Positions 31,535 through 42,300 of a stretch of DNA of 64,000 nt are shown piece after piece (within the stretch, counting starts at the first letter, position 1; each line of letters starts with the position of its first letter). A program made the translations under genes and the position numbers. Source of the DNA: Pseudorhodoferax soli (GTDB taxonomy: Bacteria > Pseudomonadota > Gammaproteobacteria > Burkholderiales > Burkholderiaceae_C); contig NZ_QPJK01000003.1 in assembly GCF_003337555.1 (NCBI RefSeq), positions 54,115 to 118,114 of the forward strand. The letters run 5' to 3'. The notes under the pieces were generated by a model. The model saw nothing but the letters and a program-made list of their open reading frames with translations, did not search any database and was not told the DNA's origin.

Positions 31535-31723
31535 TCAGACCACCATGCTGGCGTACACCAGCACCACCAGGGCGGTGAACGCCAGGCGCAGCAGGCGGCC
31601 AGCTGCGTTGGCCTGCACGGCCGCATGCCAGTGCTGCGGTGCCCAGGCCCAGGCGCCTGTGGCGCCGAGCAGGGCGAGGAAAGCGAGGACCTGCCAGGGC
31701 ATCCAGAGCACGGGCTCAGGCAC
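31535..31723 (-). CDS. Small membrane protein of unknown function
   Basis: The 62-residue protein has two hydrophobic helices (VLAFLALLGATGAWAWA and LLRLAFTALVVLVYASMVV). It overlaps the upstream small gene by 8 bases on the same strand, suggesting a two-gene coupled unit. No family is recognised. Confidence 0.55.
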   Translation of the reverse strand: MPEPVLWMPWQVLAFLALLGATGAWAWAPQHWHAAVQANAAGRLLRLAFTALVVLVYASMVV

Positions 31724-31919
31724 CGAGCCGCACGTCTGCGCGGTTCAGGGGACGCGTCTCGATCCAATGGCTGTCGGGACCGTGGGCGGCCAGGGCCTCG
31801 GCCAGACGGGCCTTGAGGAACCAGCGGTTCATCTGGCTGGCTTCCATCCATTGGCAATCGAAACGCCGGCCATCGGGGGATGGGAGTTCCGCGGGGCGCG
31901 AGATGCGTATTTGTTGCAT
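31716..31919 (-). CDS. Small hypothetical protein
   Basis: 67 residues from the ATG at 31919 (MQQIRISRPAELPSPDGRRFDCQWMEASQMNRWFLKARLAEALAAHG). The aromatic, charged composition and the phrase 'DSHWIETRPLNRADV' look like real protein, but no family is recognised and there is no strong ribosome site. The longer frame to 32024 is less protein-like. It is coupled to the small membrane-protein gene. Confidence 0.5.
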   Translation of the reverse strand: MQQIRISRPAELPSPDGRRFDCQWMEASQMNRWFLKARLAEALAAHGPDSHWIETRPLNRADVRLGA

Positions 31920-32197
31920 GGTGTGACATAGCGTAACGAAGCGCAGCCTGTGCGGCCTGTGCTCCGGTTCCGATGCTCGGTGTAGGACCGCGCTGACAGC
32001 CGCGAACGCCAGCGCACTGCCCATTCAAGAGGCACCGCGTCGCAGGCCGCGCCAGGCAAGGGTTTCGGGCACATCCCACCAGCTTGTCCACAGCCTTGCC
32101 CACGCCCGCCAGGGACAAGTCGGCGGGCCCCGGCACGCCAGCGAGAATCGCGCCCGTCCAACACCCGCGTCACCGCTCCATCTCTCCGCAGGCCCCC

Positions 32198-34570
32198 GTG
32201 GCGTCCACCGAACTCAAGGGCTTCATCCTCACGCGCCACTGGCGCGATGCGCCGGACGGCACCGACATCGAGTACTGGCTGGCCACGGAGCAGGGCCCGC
32301 GCCGGCTGCTGCTGCGGGCGCAGACCTCGGTGGCCTTCGTGGCGGCCCGGCACCGGGCCGCCGTCGAGGCCCAGCTGGCCACGCTGCCCGGCCTGGAGCT
32401 GCGCGAACTGGCGCTGCGCTCCTTCGGCCAGGAGCCCGTGCTCGGCATTTACGCGCGCCACTTTCGGCAGCTGGGCCGGCTGGCGCGGGCGCTGCAGGCG
32501 CTGCAGATTCCGCTCTACGAGGCCGACGTGCGGCCGCACGACCGCCACCTCATGGAACGCTTCATCACGGCGGGCGTGGTGGTGGAGGGCGGGCAGCAGG
32601 CGGGCGACACCATCGTCGATGGCCGCCTGCGGCCCGCGCCCGGATACCGCCCGGTCGTCAAGGTCGTGTCGCTGGACATCGAGACCAGCGCGACCGAGGA
32701 GCTCTATTCCATCGCGCTGGACGGCACCGGCCCGCGTGTGGTCTTCATGCTCGGAGAGGCGGTTGCCGCGCCGGCCGCGCCGATGGACTTCACGCTCGTC
32801 CACTGCGCCAGCCGCCGCGAGATGCTGGAGCGGCTCAACGGCTGGTTCGTCGAACACGACCCCGATGTGGTGATCGGCTGGAACGTGGTGCAGTTCGACC
32901 TGCGCGTGCTGCAGAAGGCGGCCGATGCCTGCGGCGTGCCGCTGCTGCCTGGCCGCGGGTGCCAGCCCATCGCCTGGCGCACGCACCCGGGCCAGCAGGG
33001 CTACCTGTTCGCGCCGATGCCGGGGCGGGTCGTCATCGACGGCATCGAGGCGTTGCGCGCGGCGATGTGGAGCTTTCCGTCCTTCAGCTTGGAGTCCGTC
33101 GCGCAGGCCTTGCTGGGCGAGGGCAAGGACATCGGTGACGCCTACGACAAGATGGCCGAGATCGAGCGGCGCTACCAGGAAGACAAGCCGGCGCTGGCCG
33201 CCTACAACATCCAGGACTGCGCGCTCGTGCTGCGCATCTTCGAGAAGACCGCGCTGCTGCAGTTCGTGCTCGAGCGCGCGCAGGCCACGGGCCTGCAGGC
33301 CGACCATTTCGGCGGCTCCATCGCAGCGTTCAGCCACCACTACCTGCCGCGCATGCACCGCATGGGCTATGTGGCGCCGAACGTGGGCGACATCGCGGCC
33401 AAGGCCTACCCGGGCGGCTACGTGATGGACTCCAGGCCGGGCTTCTACGATGCCGTCGTGGTGCTGGACTACAAGAGCCTGTACCCCTCCATCATCCGCA
33501 CCTTCCTGGTCGATCCCGTGGGCCTGGTGGAGGGCATGCACGCCCAGGAGCCCGCCGCTCTCGTGCACGGGCCGCAGGACACAGTGTTCTCGCGCGAGCG
33601 GCATTGCCTGCCCGAGATCGTGACCACCTTCTGGCACGCGCGCGACGAGGCCAAGCGCGCCGGCAACGCGCCGCTGTCGCAGGCGCTCAAGCTGCTCATG
33701 AACTCCTTCGCAGGTGTGCTGGGCGCATCCGAATGCCGCTTCTTCAATCCCAAGCTGGTGTCGGCCGTCACGCTGCGCGGCCACGAGATCATGAAGCGCA
33801 CGCGCGACTTCGTGGAGCAGCGCGGCCACCAGGCCATCTACGGCGATACCGACTCGATCTTCGTCTGGCTCAAGCGCCCCCATGGCAACGCCGAGGCCCA
33901 CGCCGTGGCGGCCGGCCTGGTGCGGGACATCAACGCCTGGTGGACGCGCACGCTGCGCGAAGAGCAGGGACTGGAGAACTTCCTGGAGATCGAGTTCGAC
34001 ACGCACTACGGCAAGTTCTTCATGCCCACCATCCGCGGCTCGGACGTGGGCAGCAAGAAACGCTATGCGGGCCTCAGCGTCGACGCCCAGGGCCGCGAGG
34101 AGATGGTGTTCCGCGGCCTGGAGATGGCCCGCAGCGACTGGACGCCGCTCGCACGCCAGTTCCAGGAAGGCCTGCTGTCGCGCATCTTCCGCGGCGAGCC
34201 CTACCGCGCGTTCGTCACCGAGTACGCGCGGGCCACGCTGGCGGGCGAGAAGGACGCGCTGCTGGTCTACCGCAAGCGGCTGCGCCACCGGCTGGACGCC
34301 TACCAGGTCAACGTGCCGCCGCAGGTGCGTGCCGCGCGCCTCGCCGACGAACACAACCTGCGCATGAACCGGCCGATGCAATACCAGCAGGGCGGCTGGA
34401 TCCGCTATGTCATGACGCGCAACGGACCGGAGCCGCTGGAGGCGCGCCGGGCGGGCATCGACTACGCGCACTACCTCAACAAGCAGCTGCTGCCGATCGC
34501 CGATGCCATCCTGCACCCCATGGGCGACAGCTTTGCGGCGCTGACGGGTGCGCAGCGCCGGTTGTTCTAG
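32198..34570 (+). CDS. polB: DNA polymerase II (family B)
   Basis: 790 residues from GTG 32198 (E. coli PolB has 783). The frame is open back to ATG 32084, but that extension is low in protein character and contains a promoter-like GAGAAT box. The exonuclease domain has SLDIETSA (ExoI) and VIGWNVVQFDLRVL (ExoII), with YNIQDCALV as ExoIII. The polymerase domain has DYKSLYPSIIRTF (motif A), LKLLMNSFAGVLG (motif B) and YGDTDSIFV (motif C). The enzyme works in translesion synthesis and replication restart after damage; LexA control cannot be confirmed here. Confidence 0.92.
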   Translation: MASTELKGFILTRHWRDAPDGTDIEYWLATEQGPRRLLLRAQTSVAFVAARHRAAVEAQLATLPGLELRELALRSFGQEPVLGIYARHFRQLGRLARALQALQIPLYEADVRPHDRHLMERFITAGVVVEGGQQAGDTIVDGRLRPAPGYRPVVKVVSLDIETSATEELYSIALDGTGPRVVFMLGEAVAAPAAPMDFTLVHCASRREMLERLNGWFVEHDPDVVIGWNVVQFDLRVLQKAADACGVPLLPGRGCQPIAWRTHPGQQGYLFAPMPGRVVIDGIEALRAAMWSFPSFSLESVAQALLGEGKDIGDAYDKMAEIERRYQEDKPALAAYNIQDCALVLRIFEKTALLQFVLERAQATGLQADHFGGSIAAFSHHYLPRMHRMGYVAPNVGDIAAKAYPGGYVMDSRPGFYDAVVVLDYKSLYPSIIRTFLVDPVGLVEGMHAQEPAALVHGPQDTVFSRERHCLPEIVTTFWHARDEAKRAGNAPLSQALKLLMNSFAGVLGASECRFFNPKLVSAVTLRGHEIMKRTRDFVEQRGHQAIYGDTDSIFVWLKRPHGNAEAHAVAAGLVRDINAWWTRTLREEQGLENFLEIEFDTHYGKFFMPTIRGSDVGSKKRYAGLSVDAQGREEMVFRGLEMARSDWTPLARQFQEGLLSRIFRGEPYRAFVTEYARATLAGEKDALLVYRKRLRHRLDAYQVNVPPQVRAARLADEHNLRMNRPMQYQQGGWIRYVMTRNGPEPLEARRAGIDYAHYLNKQLLPIADAILHPMGDSFAALTGAQRRLF

Positions 34571-34574
34571 CGTC

Positions 34575-35645
34575 TCAGGACTTGGCCTTGCGCACCAGGC
34601 GCCGCTCGCGCTTGGCGCGCGACTCCACCACGATGCGCAGCAGCACCAGCCCGCCCAGCAGCGCGAGCTTGGGCAGCAGCTCGCGCGAGGCATGGGCCGT
34701 CCAGTGCGAGACGGCCGCCTGCGGTGCCGGCGCCTGCGCGCCAGGCTCGGCTGGCTTGCGCGCATCGGCGGCCGTCAGCTGCACCGGCGTGGCGGCGGTC
34801 TGCCCCCGGGCCGAGCCATGGGCATGGGCGTAGACCTTGGTGAACTCCGCGCCGAGCAGGAAGATCTGCGCCGCGTAGTAGACCCAGGCCAGCAGCACCA
34901 CGAGCGCGCCGGCGCCGGCGAAGGAGTTGGCCAGCGCACTCTTGCCCAGGTACAGGCCGATCAGCAGCTTGCCGACCTCGAACAGCAGCGCGGTGACCGC
35001 GGCGCCGACCCAGACGTCGCGCCAGGCCACCTTGGCCGTGGGCATGAGCTTGAAGATCATCGCGAACAGCACGGCCGTGACGGCCAGCGCCACGCCGGTG
35101 TTGAGCACCTGCAGCAGCAGTTCCTGGCCCGGCATGAGGCTACCCACGTAGCTGCCGAAGGCCGCCAGGCCGGCGCTGACGGCCAGCGACACCATCAGCA
35201 GGAAGGCCAGCCCCAGGATCAGGCCGAGCGAGAACAGCCGGGCGCGCAGCAGGCCCCAGATGCCGCTGGGCTTGCGCGCCTCGGGCACGTGCCAGATGCG
35301 GTCGAGCGCAGACTGCAGTTCGCTGAAGACGGTGGTGGCGCCGACCAGCAGCACGGCCACGCTGGCGATGGTGGCCCAGATGCCGCTGCCGCTCACCGTG
35401 GCGCTGGCCACCATGCCCTCGATGGCCTCGGCCGTCTCCGGCCCCATGAGCGCAGACAGCTGCGCCGAGATCTGCCCGCGCACCGCCTCGGCACCGAAGG
35501 CGAGGCCGGCCACCGCGATCACCAGCACCAGCAACGGCGCGAGCGAGAACAGCGTGTAGTAGGAGATCGCAGCGCCCATGCTGGGCGCGTAGTCGTCGGA
35601 CCAGGCCACCACGGCCTCCTTGGCCAGCTTCATCCATTGGGCCAT
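34575..35645 (-). CDS. YihY/virulence factor BrkB family membrane protein
   Basis: About 356 residues with six hydrophobic helices and family signatures DDYAPSMGAAISYYTLFSLAPLLVLVIAVAGLAFG, GATTVFSELQSALDRIW, ALLFEVGKLLIGLYLG, GAGALVVLLAWVYYAAQIFLLGAEFTKVYA. The C-terminal tail is basic. The function of the family is unsettled; despite old names it is not RNase BN. The ATG at 35645 was used; GTG 35651 lies seven bases after a GGGGGG run and is also possible. It is convergent with polB, with 4 bases between the stops. Confidence 0.9.
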   Translation of the reverse strand: MAQWMKLAKEAVVAWSDDYAPSMGAAISYYTLFSLAPLLVLVIAVAGLAFGAEAVRGQISAQLSALMGPETAEAIEGMVASATVSGSGIWATIASVAVLLVGATTVFSELQSALDRIWHVPEARKPSGIWGLLRARLFSLGLILGLAFLLMVSLAVSAGLAAFGSYVGSLMPGQELLLQVLNTGVALAVTAVLFAMIFKLMPTAKVAWRDVWVGAAVTALLFEVGKLLIGLYLGKSALANSFAGAGALVVLLAWVYYAAQIFLLGAEFTKVYAHAHGSARGQTAATPVQLTAADARKPAEPGAQAPAPQAAVSHWTAHASRELLPKLALLGGLVLLRIVVESRAKRERRLVRKAKS

Positions 35646-35848
35646 CTTCACGGTATTTCCCCCCAAGCTGAGATCGGTTGCGACCAGTCTTGCGCGCCAG
35701 CGCGCGCGCCACTGTCAGCCGTGCAGCACGGGTGGTGTCAGATCGTCGGCTGCGGACAGGGGCGGGGCCGCCACAGTCACGTCACATTCGGATCTGCGAT
35801 CTCCACAGAATCGGGGATGGCGGGCACTTGCGACCCGCGTGCAAGGGG

Positions 35849-36130
35849 ATGGATGTGAATCTGGTCGTGATCGCGTCGGGGGCGTCGGCAGAGCAAAAAG
35901 CCATGGGCGCCAGGGCTGCGGCCCATGTACTGCGCAGCGCAGGGCTGAGCCCGGAGGCTGCGCACCGTGCCCATGAGCAGCTCGCGCGTGCCGAGGCCCA
36001 GGCCGCCGCGCCGGACGCCAGCCCTGCCATGGCGCGTGCAGCGCGTACCTGGCAGATTGCGGGCCGCGCGGCCATGGTGGCCTGCTGCGGCACGGTGCCG
36101 GCAGACTTCCGTTTGCTGCTCGGGCCGTGA
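35849..36130 (+). CDS. Small hypothetical protein
   Basis: 93 residues (MDVNLVVIASGASAEQKAMGARAAAHVLRSAGLSPEAAHRAHEQLARAEAQ...). It is alanine-rich and helical, with no recognised domain. It begins in the gap between the divergent YihY gene and the GGDEF/EAL gene. The ribosome site GGGG abuts the ATG, so the true start is uncertain. Confidence 0.4.
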   Translation: MDVNLVVIASGASAEQKAMGARAAAHVLRSAGLSPEAAHRAHEQLARAEAQAAAPDASPAMARAARTWQIAGRAAMVACCGTVPADFRLLLGP

Positions 36131-36263
36131 TGCGCCGCAGTGAACGGCGGAGCGGGCGGTGCTGTGTGCCCCCGGCGGCGCCAGGGACCGACACCGCCGG
36201 TGCGCACCACGCCGCCGTGCCCGGGGACGTGCGCCTGCGCCACTCCCACCCCCACCCAGACGT

Positions 36264-39200
36264 ATGAGATTGTCATTGCGTGGCCGGCCGCTCTCGTGGC
36301 GCCTGACGGCCGGATTCATCGCCTTCGCCGCCGCGGTCCTGTTCCTTGGGAGCCTGGTCCTCTACCAGGCCGAACGCTGGAGCGAGCGTGCCGCGGTGGA
36401 CACCTTGCGCGGCACCGTGCAGCTCGGTGCCCGCAGCATGAACGCATGGCTGGCGGAGCGTTTCGCGGATGCCGACGTGTTCTCCAGCCATGCCAGCATG
36501 CTGCATGTGCTGCGCCATGCGATGGAGCGCGGCGTCGGCCGAGCCGACGACGAAGACATCCAGAACTCCCTGGACGCGATCCGCCAGCGCTACGGCTACC
36601 CGTCGGTCAGCATCGTCGACACGGAGCAGAAGCTGGCGGTGTTCGTGAGCGGTGTCCGGCCGGCCCACGCCGACATCGCACTGGCCAGCGGCATGGCGGA
36701 CGCCGACGGGGTCCGCTGGATCGACCTGCCGTCCCCGGGCCCGGCCAACGCCTACCGCGCCGCGGTGGTGCGCCGCATCGCCGCGCGCGGCCCGCTGTCG
36801 CGCTTCGTGTTCTACCTCGAGGTGGACCCGGTGCAACTCGTGCGGACGCTGACGCAATCCAGCCCGAAGGTGTTCGATGGCGAGGGCTTTCTGATGCGCC
36901 TGCGGGACGGCAAGCCCGTGCGCTTCGGCAGCATCGGCGGCGCGGGCGGGCAAGCGCTGGCAGTCTTCGACGACGTCGCGGCCGGCAGCATCGAGCACCG
37001 CCTGCTGACCGGGCCCGAGAACCTCGTCAAGGGCGTGGCAGGCAGCGGCGCCGAAGCCATGGCCGTGCGCGAGGCGCTGTCGCTGCCCGGCTGGTACCTG
37101 GTCGGCGTGCTCGACGAGACGGAGATCCTCGCCGGCCTGCGGCAGCCGACCCGGATGGCCGTGGCGGCCTACGGCGTGCTGCTGCTGCTGGTGGCCGCCG
37201 GCCTGGCGCTGTGGTTGCGCGCGGAACGCCACCACCACTTCCAGCGCGAGGCCGAGATGGCCGGCTTCTACGACCAGATCCTGCGCGGCGGCGATGCGCT
37301 GTTCGTGCTCAACGACTGGCGCGGCAAGGTCGTCGATGCCAGCGAGTCCGCGCTGAAGGCATTCGGCCTGGCGCGCGACCAGCTGATCGGCAGCGACGTC
37401 ATGGCGCTGGCACCCGACAGCGAACGCGCTGCCGTGCTGCAGATGGTCAAGGGCATGCAACCCGGCGACTCGCGCCGGTTCACCGGCCGGCGCCGCCGTT
37501 CCGACGGCAGCATCTTCTTCATCGAAGGCAGTGTCGGCCTGCTGGAGATCCAGGGCCGCCGCTACTTCCACAGCGTGGCCACGGACGTCACCCAGGCGCG
37601 CGAGGTGCAGGCCCGCATGCAGCAGGCGGCCAGCGTCTTCGAACTCGCGCCGGCGGCCATCGTCGTGTGCAACAAGGCCCTGGAGGTCGTCTCCGTCAAC
37701 CCGGCGTTCACGGCCATCACGGGTTACGCGCCCGAAGAGGTGCTGGGCGTGGCGGTGGAGGCGCTCACCACGGGTGCGGACCCCGGGAAGAACGCCATGA
37801 TGGTCTCGGCCGTCCTCGAGAACGACTTCTGGGAGGGCGAGCTGGAGGGACGCCGCAAGAACGGCCAGACCTACCCGCGCCACATGCTCGCGACCGCGCA
37901 CCGCGACGCGGCGGGCGATGTCTACCAGTACGTCGGCATGTTCACCGACCTCACGGCGCTGCGCGAGGCGCAGACGCGGGCCGCGTACCACGCCAACCAC
38001 GACCAGCTCACCGGCTTGCCGAACCGGCGCTGCCTGGATGCGGTGCTGCCCACGCTGGTGCGGCAGGCCGCCGAGCGGGACAGGAGCCTGACCGTCGTCG
38101 TGCTCAACCTGGACCGCTTCAAGTCCATCAACGAATCGTTCGGACTGTCCGAGGGCGACAGGATGCTGGTCGCGCTGGCGCAGCGGCTGCAGGCCTCGCT
38201 GCCGGCGGACAAGCTCTTTCACTTCGGCGCCGACGAGTTCGTCGGCCTGCTCGAGGGGCCGCCGGTCGGCCACGCGCTGACCATCAACCGCATGCTGGAC
38301 ATGGCGTGCTGCAAGTACACGGCGGGCGCCCATGCCATCACGCCCTCGGTCAGCGTGGGGGTGGCCAGCTACCCCGAGCTGTCGCAGGACGCCGAGTCGC
38401 TGCTGCGCAACGCCGGCGCTGCGCTGAGCACGGCCAAATGCCGCGGCGGCAAGACCTGGCAGCTGTACGAGCCCGCGATGAACGCCTCGGCGCACGACGA
38501 CATGCTGTTGGCGGTGGAGCTGCAAGCGGCCATCGAGAACCGCCAGCTGGCGCTGCACTACCAGCCCCAGGCCCGCCTGAGCAACTGGTCGCTGACCGGT
38601 GTCGAGGCGCTGCTGCGCTGGAACCACCCGCGGCGCGGCATGGTGCCGCCGGCGCGCTTCGTCGCCATCGCCGAAGCCTCGGGGCTCATCGTCGAACTGA
38701 GCCAGTGGGTCCTGGAAGAGGCCTGCCGCACCTGGGCCGGCTGGCACAGCGCCGGCCTGCAGCCGCCGCCCATCGCGGTGAACGTCTCGGCGCTGCAGTT
38801 CAGCCGGCCGGGTTTCGTCGAGCAGGTGGCGCAGACGATGGCGCGCTTCGGCGTCGCGCCGCACGGCCTGGTGCTCGAGCTGACGGAGAGCCTCATCATG
38901 GAAAGCTCGGAAGCGGCCATCGCGACGATGGAGCGCCTGTCGGCCATGGGCGTGCGCATCGCGCTGGACGACTTCGGCACCGGCTACTCCAGCCTGAGCT
39001 ACCTCACCCGGTTCCCGCTCGACAAGCTTAAGATCGACCGGTCCTTCGTCCTGCCCATCGGAACGGCCAAGGGGCAGGAGGCCGAGGCCATCGTCCAGTC
39101 GGTCGTCTCGATGGCCAAGGCCCTGCGCTTGCGCGTCATTGCCGAAGGGGTGGAAACCGAGGAGCAGGCGAACTTCCTCAAGGACTGCGGCTGCGACGAG

Positions 39201-39332
39201 ATGCAGGGCTACCTGTACTCCAGGCCGATCCCGGACGAGGGGCTGCGCAGCCTGCTGCAGACCACCTTGCCGCTCAGAAGCGCGGCTGCGCCTTCCGGGC
39301 TGCAGCCCCTGTTCGGCTGCGAAGGGCGCTGA
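36264..39332 (+). CDS. Membrane PAS-PAS-GGDEF(degenerate)-EAL cyclic-di-GMP protein
   Basis: 1022 residues from ATG 36264. Order: transmembrane helix (residues about 13-33), periplasmic sensor to about 295, second helix (VAAYGVLLLLVAAGLALWL), two PAS domains, GGDEF domain (NHDQLTGLPNRRCLD) with the active-site signature changed to GADEF near 654, and EAL domain from about 755 with EALLRW, NVSALQFSRP, ELTES, LDDFGTGYSSLSYL, KIDRSFV and EGVETEEQ all intact. The phosphodiesterase should be active and split cyclic-di-GMP; the cyclase is probably inactive and may act as a GTP-binding regulatory unit (inference). Confidence 0.92.
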   Translation: MRLSLRGRPLSWRLTAGFIAFAAAVLFLGSLVLYQAERWSERAAVDTLRGTVQLGARSMNAWLAERFADADVFSSHASMLHVLRHAMERGVGRADDEDIQNSLDAIRQRYGYPSVSIVDTEQKLAVFVSGVRPAHADIALASGMADADGVRWIDLPSPGPANAYRAAVVRRIAARGPLSRFVFYLEVDPVQLVRTLTQSSPKVFDGEGFLMRLRDGKPVRFGSIGGAGGQALAVFDDVAAGSIEHRLLTGPENLVKGVAGSGAEAMAVREALSLPGWYLVGVLDETEILAGLRQPTRMAVAAYGVLLLLVAAGLALWLRAERHHHFQREAEMAGFYDQILRGGDALFVLNDWRGKVVDASESALKAFGLARDQLIGSDVMALAPDSERAAVLQMVKGMQPGDSRRFTGRRRRSDGSIFFIEGSVGLLEIQGRRYFHSVATDVTQAREVQARMQQAASVFELAPAAIVVCNKALEVVSVNPAFTAITGYAPEEVLGVAVEALTTGADPGKNAMMVSAVLENDFWEGELEGRRKNGQTYPRHMLATAHRDAAGDVYQYVGMFTDLTALREAQTRAAYHANHDQLTGLPNRRCLDAVLPTLVRQAAERDRSLTVVVLNLDRFKSINESFGLSEGDRMLVALAQRLQASLPADKLFHFGADEFVGLLEGPPVGHALTINRMLDMACCKYTAGAHAITPSVSVGVASYPELSQDAESLLRNAGAALSTAKCRGGKTWQLYEPAMNASAHDDMLLAVELQAAIENRQLALHYQPQARLSNWSLTGVEALLRWNHPRRGMVPPARFVAIAEASGLIVELSQWVLEEACRTWAGWHSAGLQPPPIAVNVSALQFSRPGFVEQVAQTMARFGVAPHGLVLELTESLIMESSEAAIATMERLSAMGVRIALDDFGTGYSSLSYLTRFPLDKLKIDRSFVLPIGTAKGQEAEAIVQSVVSMAKALRLRVIAEGVETEEQANFLKDCGCDEMQGYLYSRPIPDEGLRSLLQTTLPLRSAAAPSGLQPLFGCEGR

Positions 39333-39377
39333 GCCGGCGCGCACGGCGGCACCGCCTGCGCGCGGCAGGGCATCGCT

Positions 39378-42300
39378 TCAGCGCGCAGTGGCGCGGGCCA
39401 GCGTCTTGAGGGCTGCGGCCAGGCCCTGGCGCGTCTTCCAGAAGTCCTGCCACGGATCGTGTTGCTGGAAGCTCAGGTACTCGCGTGCCGTGGCGATGGT
39501 CCACTGCGCACCGCTCTTCAGGTCGGCCAGCTGCTCCCAGGCGACCGGCATGGAGACCCCGAGGCCCGGGCGCGAGCGCGCCGAGAAGGCCGCCGCCGTG
39601 GTGGCGCCGTGGCCGTTGCGCAGGTAGTCCACGAACAGCTTGCCCACGCGGTTCTTCGGCCCGCTCTTGGCGACGAAGCGCGCCGGGATGGTGCGCGCCA
39701 GGTGCTGCACCACGGCCTGGGAGAAATCCTTCACCGCCTCGTAGCCCAGCCGCGGCGCCAGCGGCACCACCACATGCAGGCCCTTGCCGCCCGAGGTCTT
39801 GAGCCAGCATTGCAGCCCCAGCTCCTGGAGCAGGGCACGCACCAGCAACGCCGCCTCCTGCACCTGCTGCCATGGCGTGCCTTCGCCCGGGTCAAGGTCG
39901 AACACGATGCGGTCGGGCTTGTCGATGCTGCCGGCGCGCGAGTTCCAGGTGTGGAACTCGATCACGTTCATCTGCGCGCAGGCCAGCAGTGCCTGCGCCG
40001 TGGGCACCTCCAGCAGCGCCGCATGCCCGGGCCACAGGCGCTCTGGCAGGTTGCGCACATGCGGGATCGCCAGCTTGTCGTCGTGCTTCTGGAAGAACAG
40101 CTCGCCCGTGATGCCGGAGGGCCCGCGCACCAGCGAGACCGGCCGGCCCTGCAGGTGGGGCAGCATCCAGTCGGCCACGCTCTCGTAGTAGCGCACCAGG
40201 TCGACCTTGCGCAGGCCGCTGGAGGGATCGATCACCCGCTCGGGGTGGGTGAGCTTGGTGCCCTTGGCCGGTGCCCTGGCCTGGGGCGCAGGGCGGGCGC
40301 CGAGCGGCCTGGGCCGCTCGCGCACGATCAGCGCGGCGGGCTTGTCGCTGCGGATGCCGCGGAAGACCGCATGGCGCACCTTGTCGTCGGCCGTCCATTC
40401 CGCGAAGGCCACTTCCACCACCAGCCGCGGCAGCACCCAGTGTTCGCTGCCCGCCGCGCGCCGCGACCAGCGGCCGGGCCGGGCGTCCTCGGGCGCCACT
40501 GCGGGTTGGTCGGTCCGCAGGCCGGCGAGCCTGGCCTTCAGCGCCCGGCCGGTCTCCGAGCCCCAGCCCGTTCCCACCGAGCCGGCGAAGCGCAGCAGCG
40601 GCCCTTCGTGGTAGCCCAGCAGCAGGCTCCCCACCTCGCCAGCGGCGCCGGCGCGGTCGGTGAAGCCCACCACGACGAACTCCTGCCGGTGCTGGCACTT
40701 GAGCTTGAGCCAGCTTTCGCTGCGGCCTGGCGTGTAGGGCGCATCGGCGCGCTTGACCATGACACCTTCCATGCCCATCTGGCAGGCGGCCTCCAGCAGC
40801 TGCCCGGGCAGCACGTCGAAGGACTGGCTCAGGCGCACGATGCCTTCGCCGCGTTCGTCGAAGAGCTTGCGCAGCACGTCGCGCCGGCTCGCCAGCGGCA
40901 GCGCGCGCAGGTCCATGCCGCCCAGGAAGGGGATGTCGAAGACGAACATCTCGATGTCGCCGGTGCGGGCGTTGTCGATGGCGTTCTGCAGGCGGTTGAA
41001 GTCCGGCAGGCCGGCGTCGTCGAGGACCACGATCTCGCCGTCCAGCCAGGCGCTGTCCAGGCCCAGGTCGGCGATGGCCCGGGCGACCGGTCCGAGCTTG
41101 GCGGTCCAGTCGTGGCCGTTGCGGGTGAACAGCCGCACGCTGCCCTGTTCGCTGCGCGCCAGCAGCCGGTAGCCGTCGAACTTGGACTCGACGATCCAGT
41201 TGCCCGAAGGCACGGCGGACACCAGCGTGGCCAGCTGCGGCTGCAGCTTGGCGGGCAGCGGCGCGCGCCGGGCCTCCTGCAGATCGGGCGCCTCCAGCGC
41301 TGGCCGGGCCGGCTGCCGGACGCGCTGCGGCTCGCGCTGCTCGACCGGGCCCAGCGGGTGCGTCACGACACTGTCCGGCAGCGCGGCGATGACGTCGTAC
41401 TCGGTGCCCGGGCGGGCCCAGGCATCGCCGCGCTTCTTGAAGAACAGCCACTGCTCCTGCTGCTTCGCGCCGGGCTTGGAGATGCGCACGAGTTCCCACA
41501 GCCCGGCCAGCTTCTCGCCGTGCAGGTGGAACACCAGCTTGCCCTTGGCCAGCCCCGCGCGTGCATCGCCCACCGGCTCCCAGCTGCCGCGGTCCCAGAC
41601 GATGACCTTGCCCGCGCCGTATTCGCCCTTGGGGATGCTGCCCTCGAAGCTGTTGTAGTCCACGGGGTGGTCCTCCACATGGATCGCCATCTGCTTGACG
41701 GCCGGGTCGTAGGAGGGGCCCTTGGGCACCGCCCACGAGACCATCACGCCGTCCAGCTCCAGCCGCAGGTCGTAGTGCAGGCGCGATGCCCAGTGCTTCT
41801 GGATGACGAAGGCCAGGGCCTGGCTGTCCGCCCCGGCGCGCGCGCGTGGCGTGCCGGCGGGCTCGGCCGTTTTGGAGAAGTCGCGCTTGGCGTTGTAGCG
41901 GGCGAGCGGGGCCTCGCCGTCGGGCGCCGGGGCGGGCGCTGCCGCACGGGCGCGGCGGGCAGGGCGCGCGGCCGTGTCCACCTGCGGCGTCCGCCTGGCG
42001 CGGCCCAGCGCGAGCTCTGCCCAGACCGGGGCGTGGTCGCTGGCGCCCTCGCGGCCGCGCTCGTCGCGGTCCACGCCGGCGCCGCGCACCTTCAGTGCCG
42101 CGCCGACCAGGATGTGGTCGATGCGCAGCCCCGCATCGCGCTCCCAGCGCTTGCGGCGGTAGTCCCAGAAGGTGAACTGCCGCCCGCCCGGGTGCACGCT
42201 CTCCAGCGCATCGGTCCAGCCCTGGGCCAGCACGGCGGCAAAACGTTCACGGACGGGGGGCTGCAGCAGCGCGTCGTCGCGCCAGGTGTCGGGCTTGTAG

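Noticed and set aside
32084-32197. N-terminal extension of DNA polymerase II
   Set aside because: The 38 extra residues are not polymerase-like and overlap a promoter-like box. GTG 32198 gives the family length. The longer start is not excluded.
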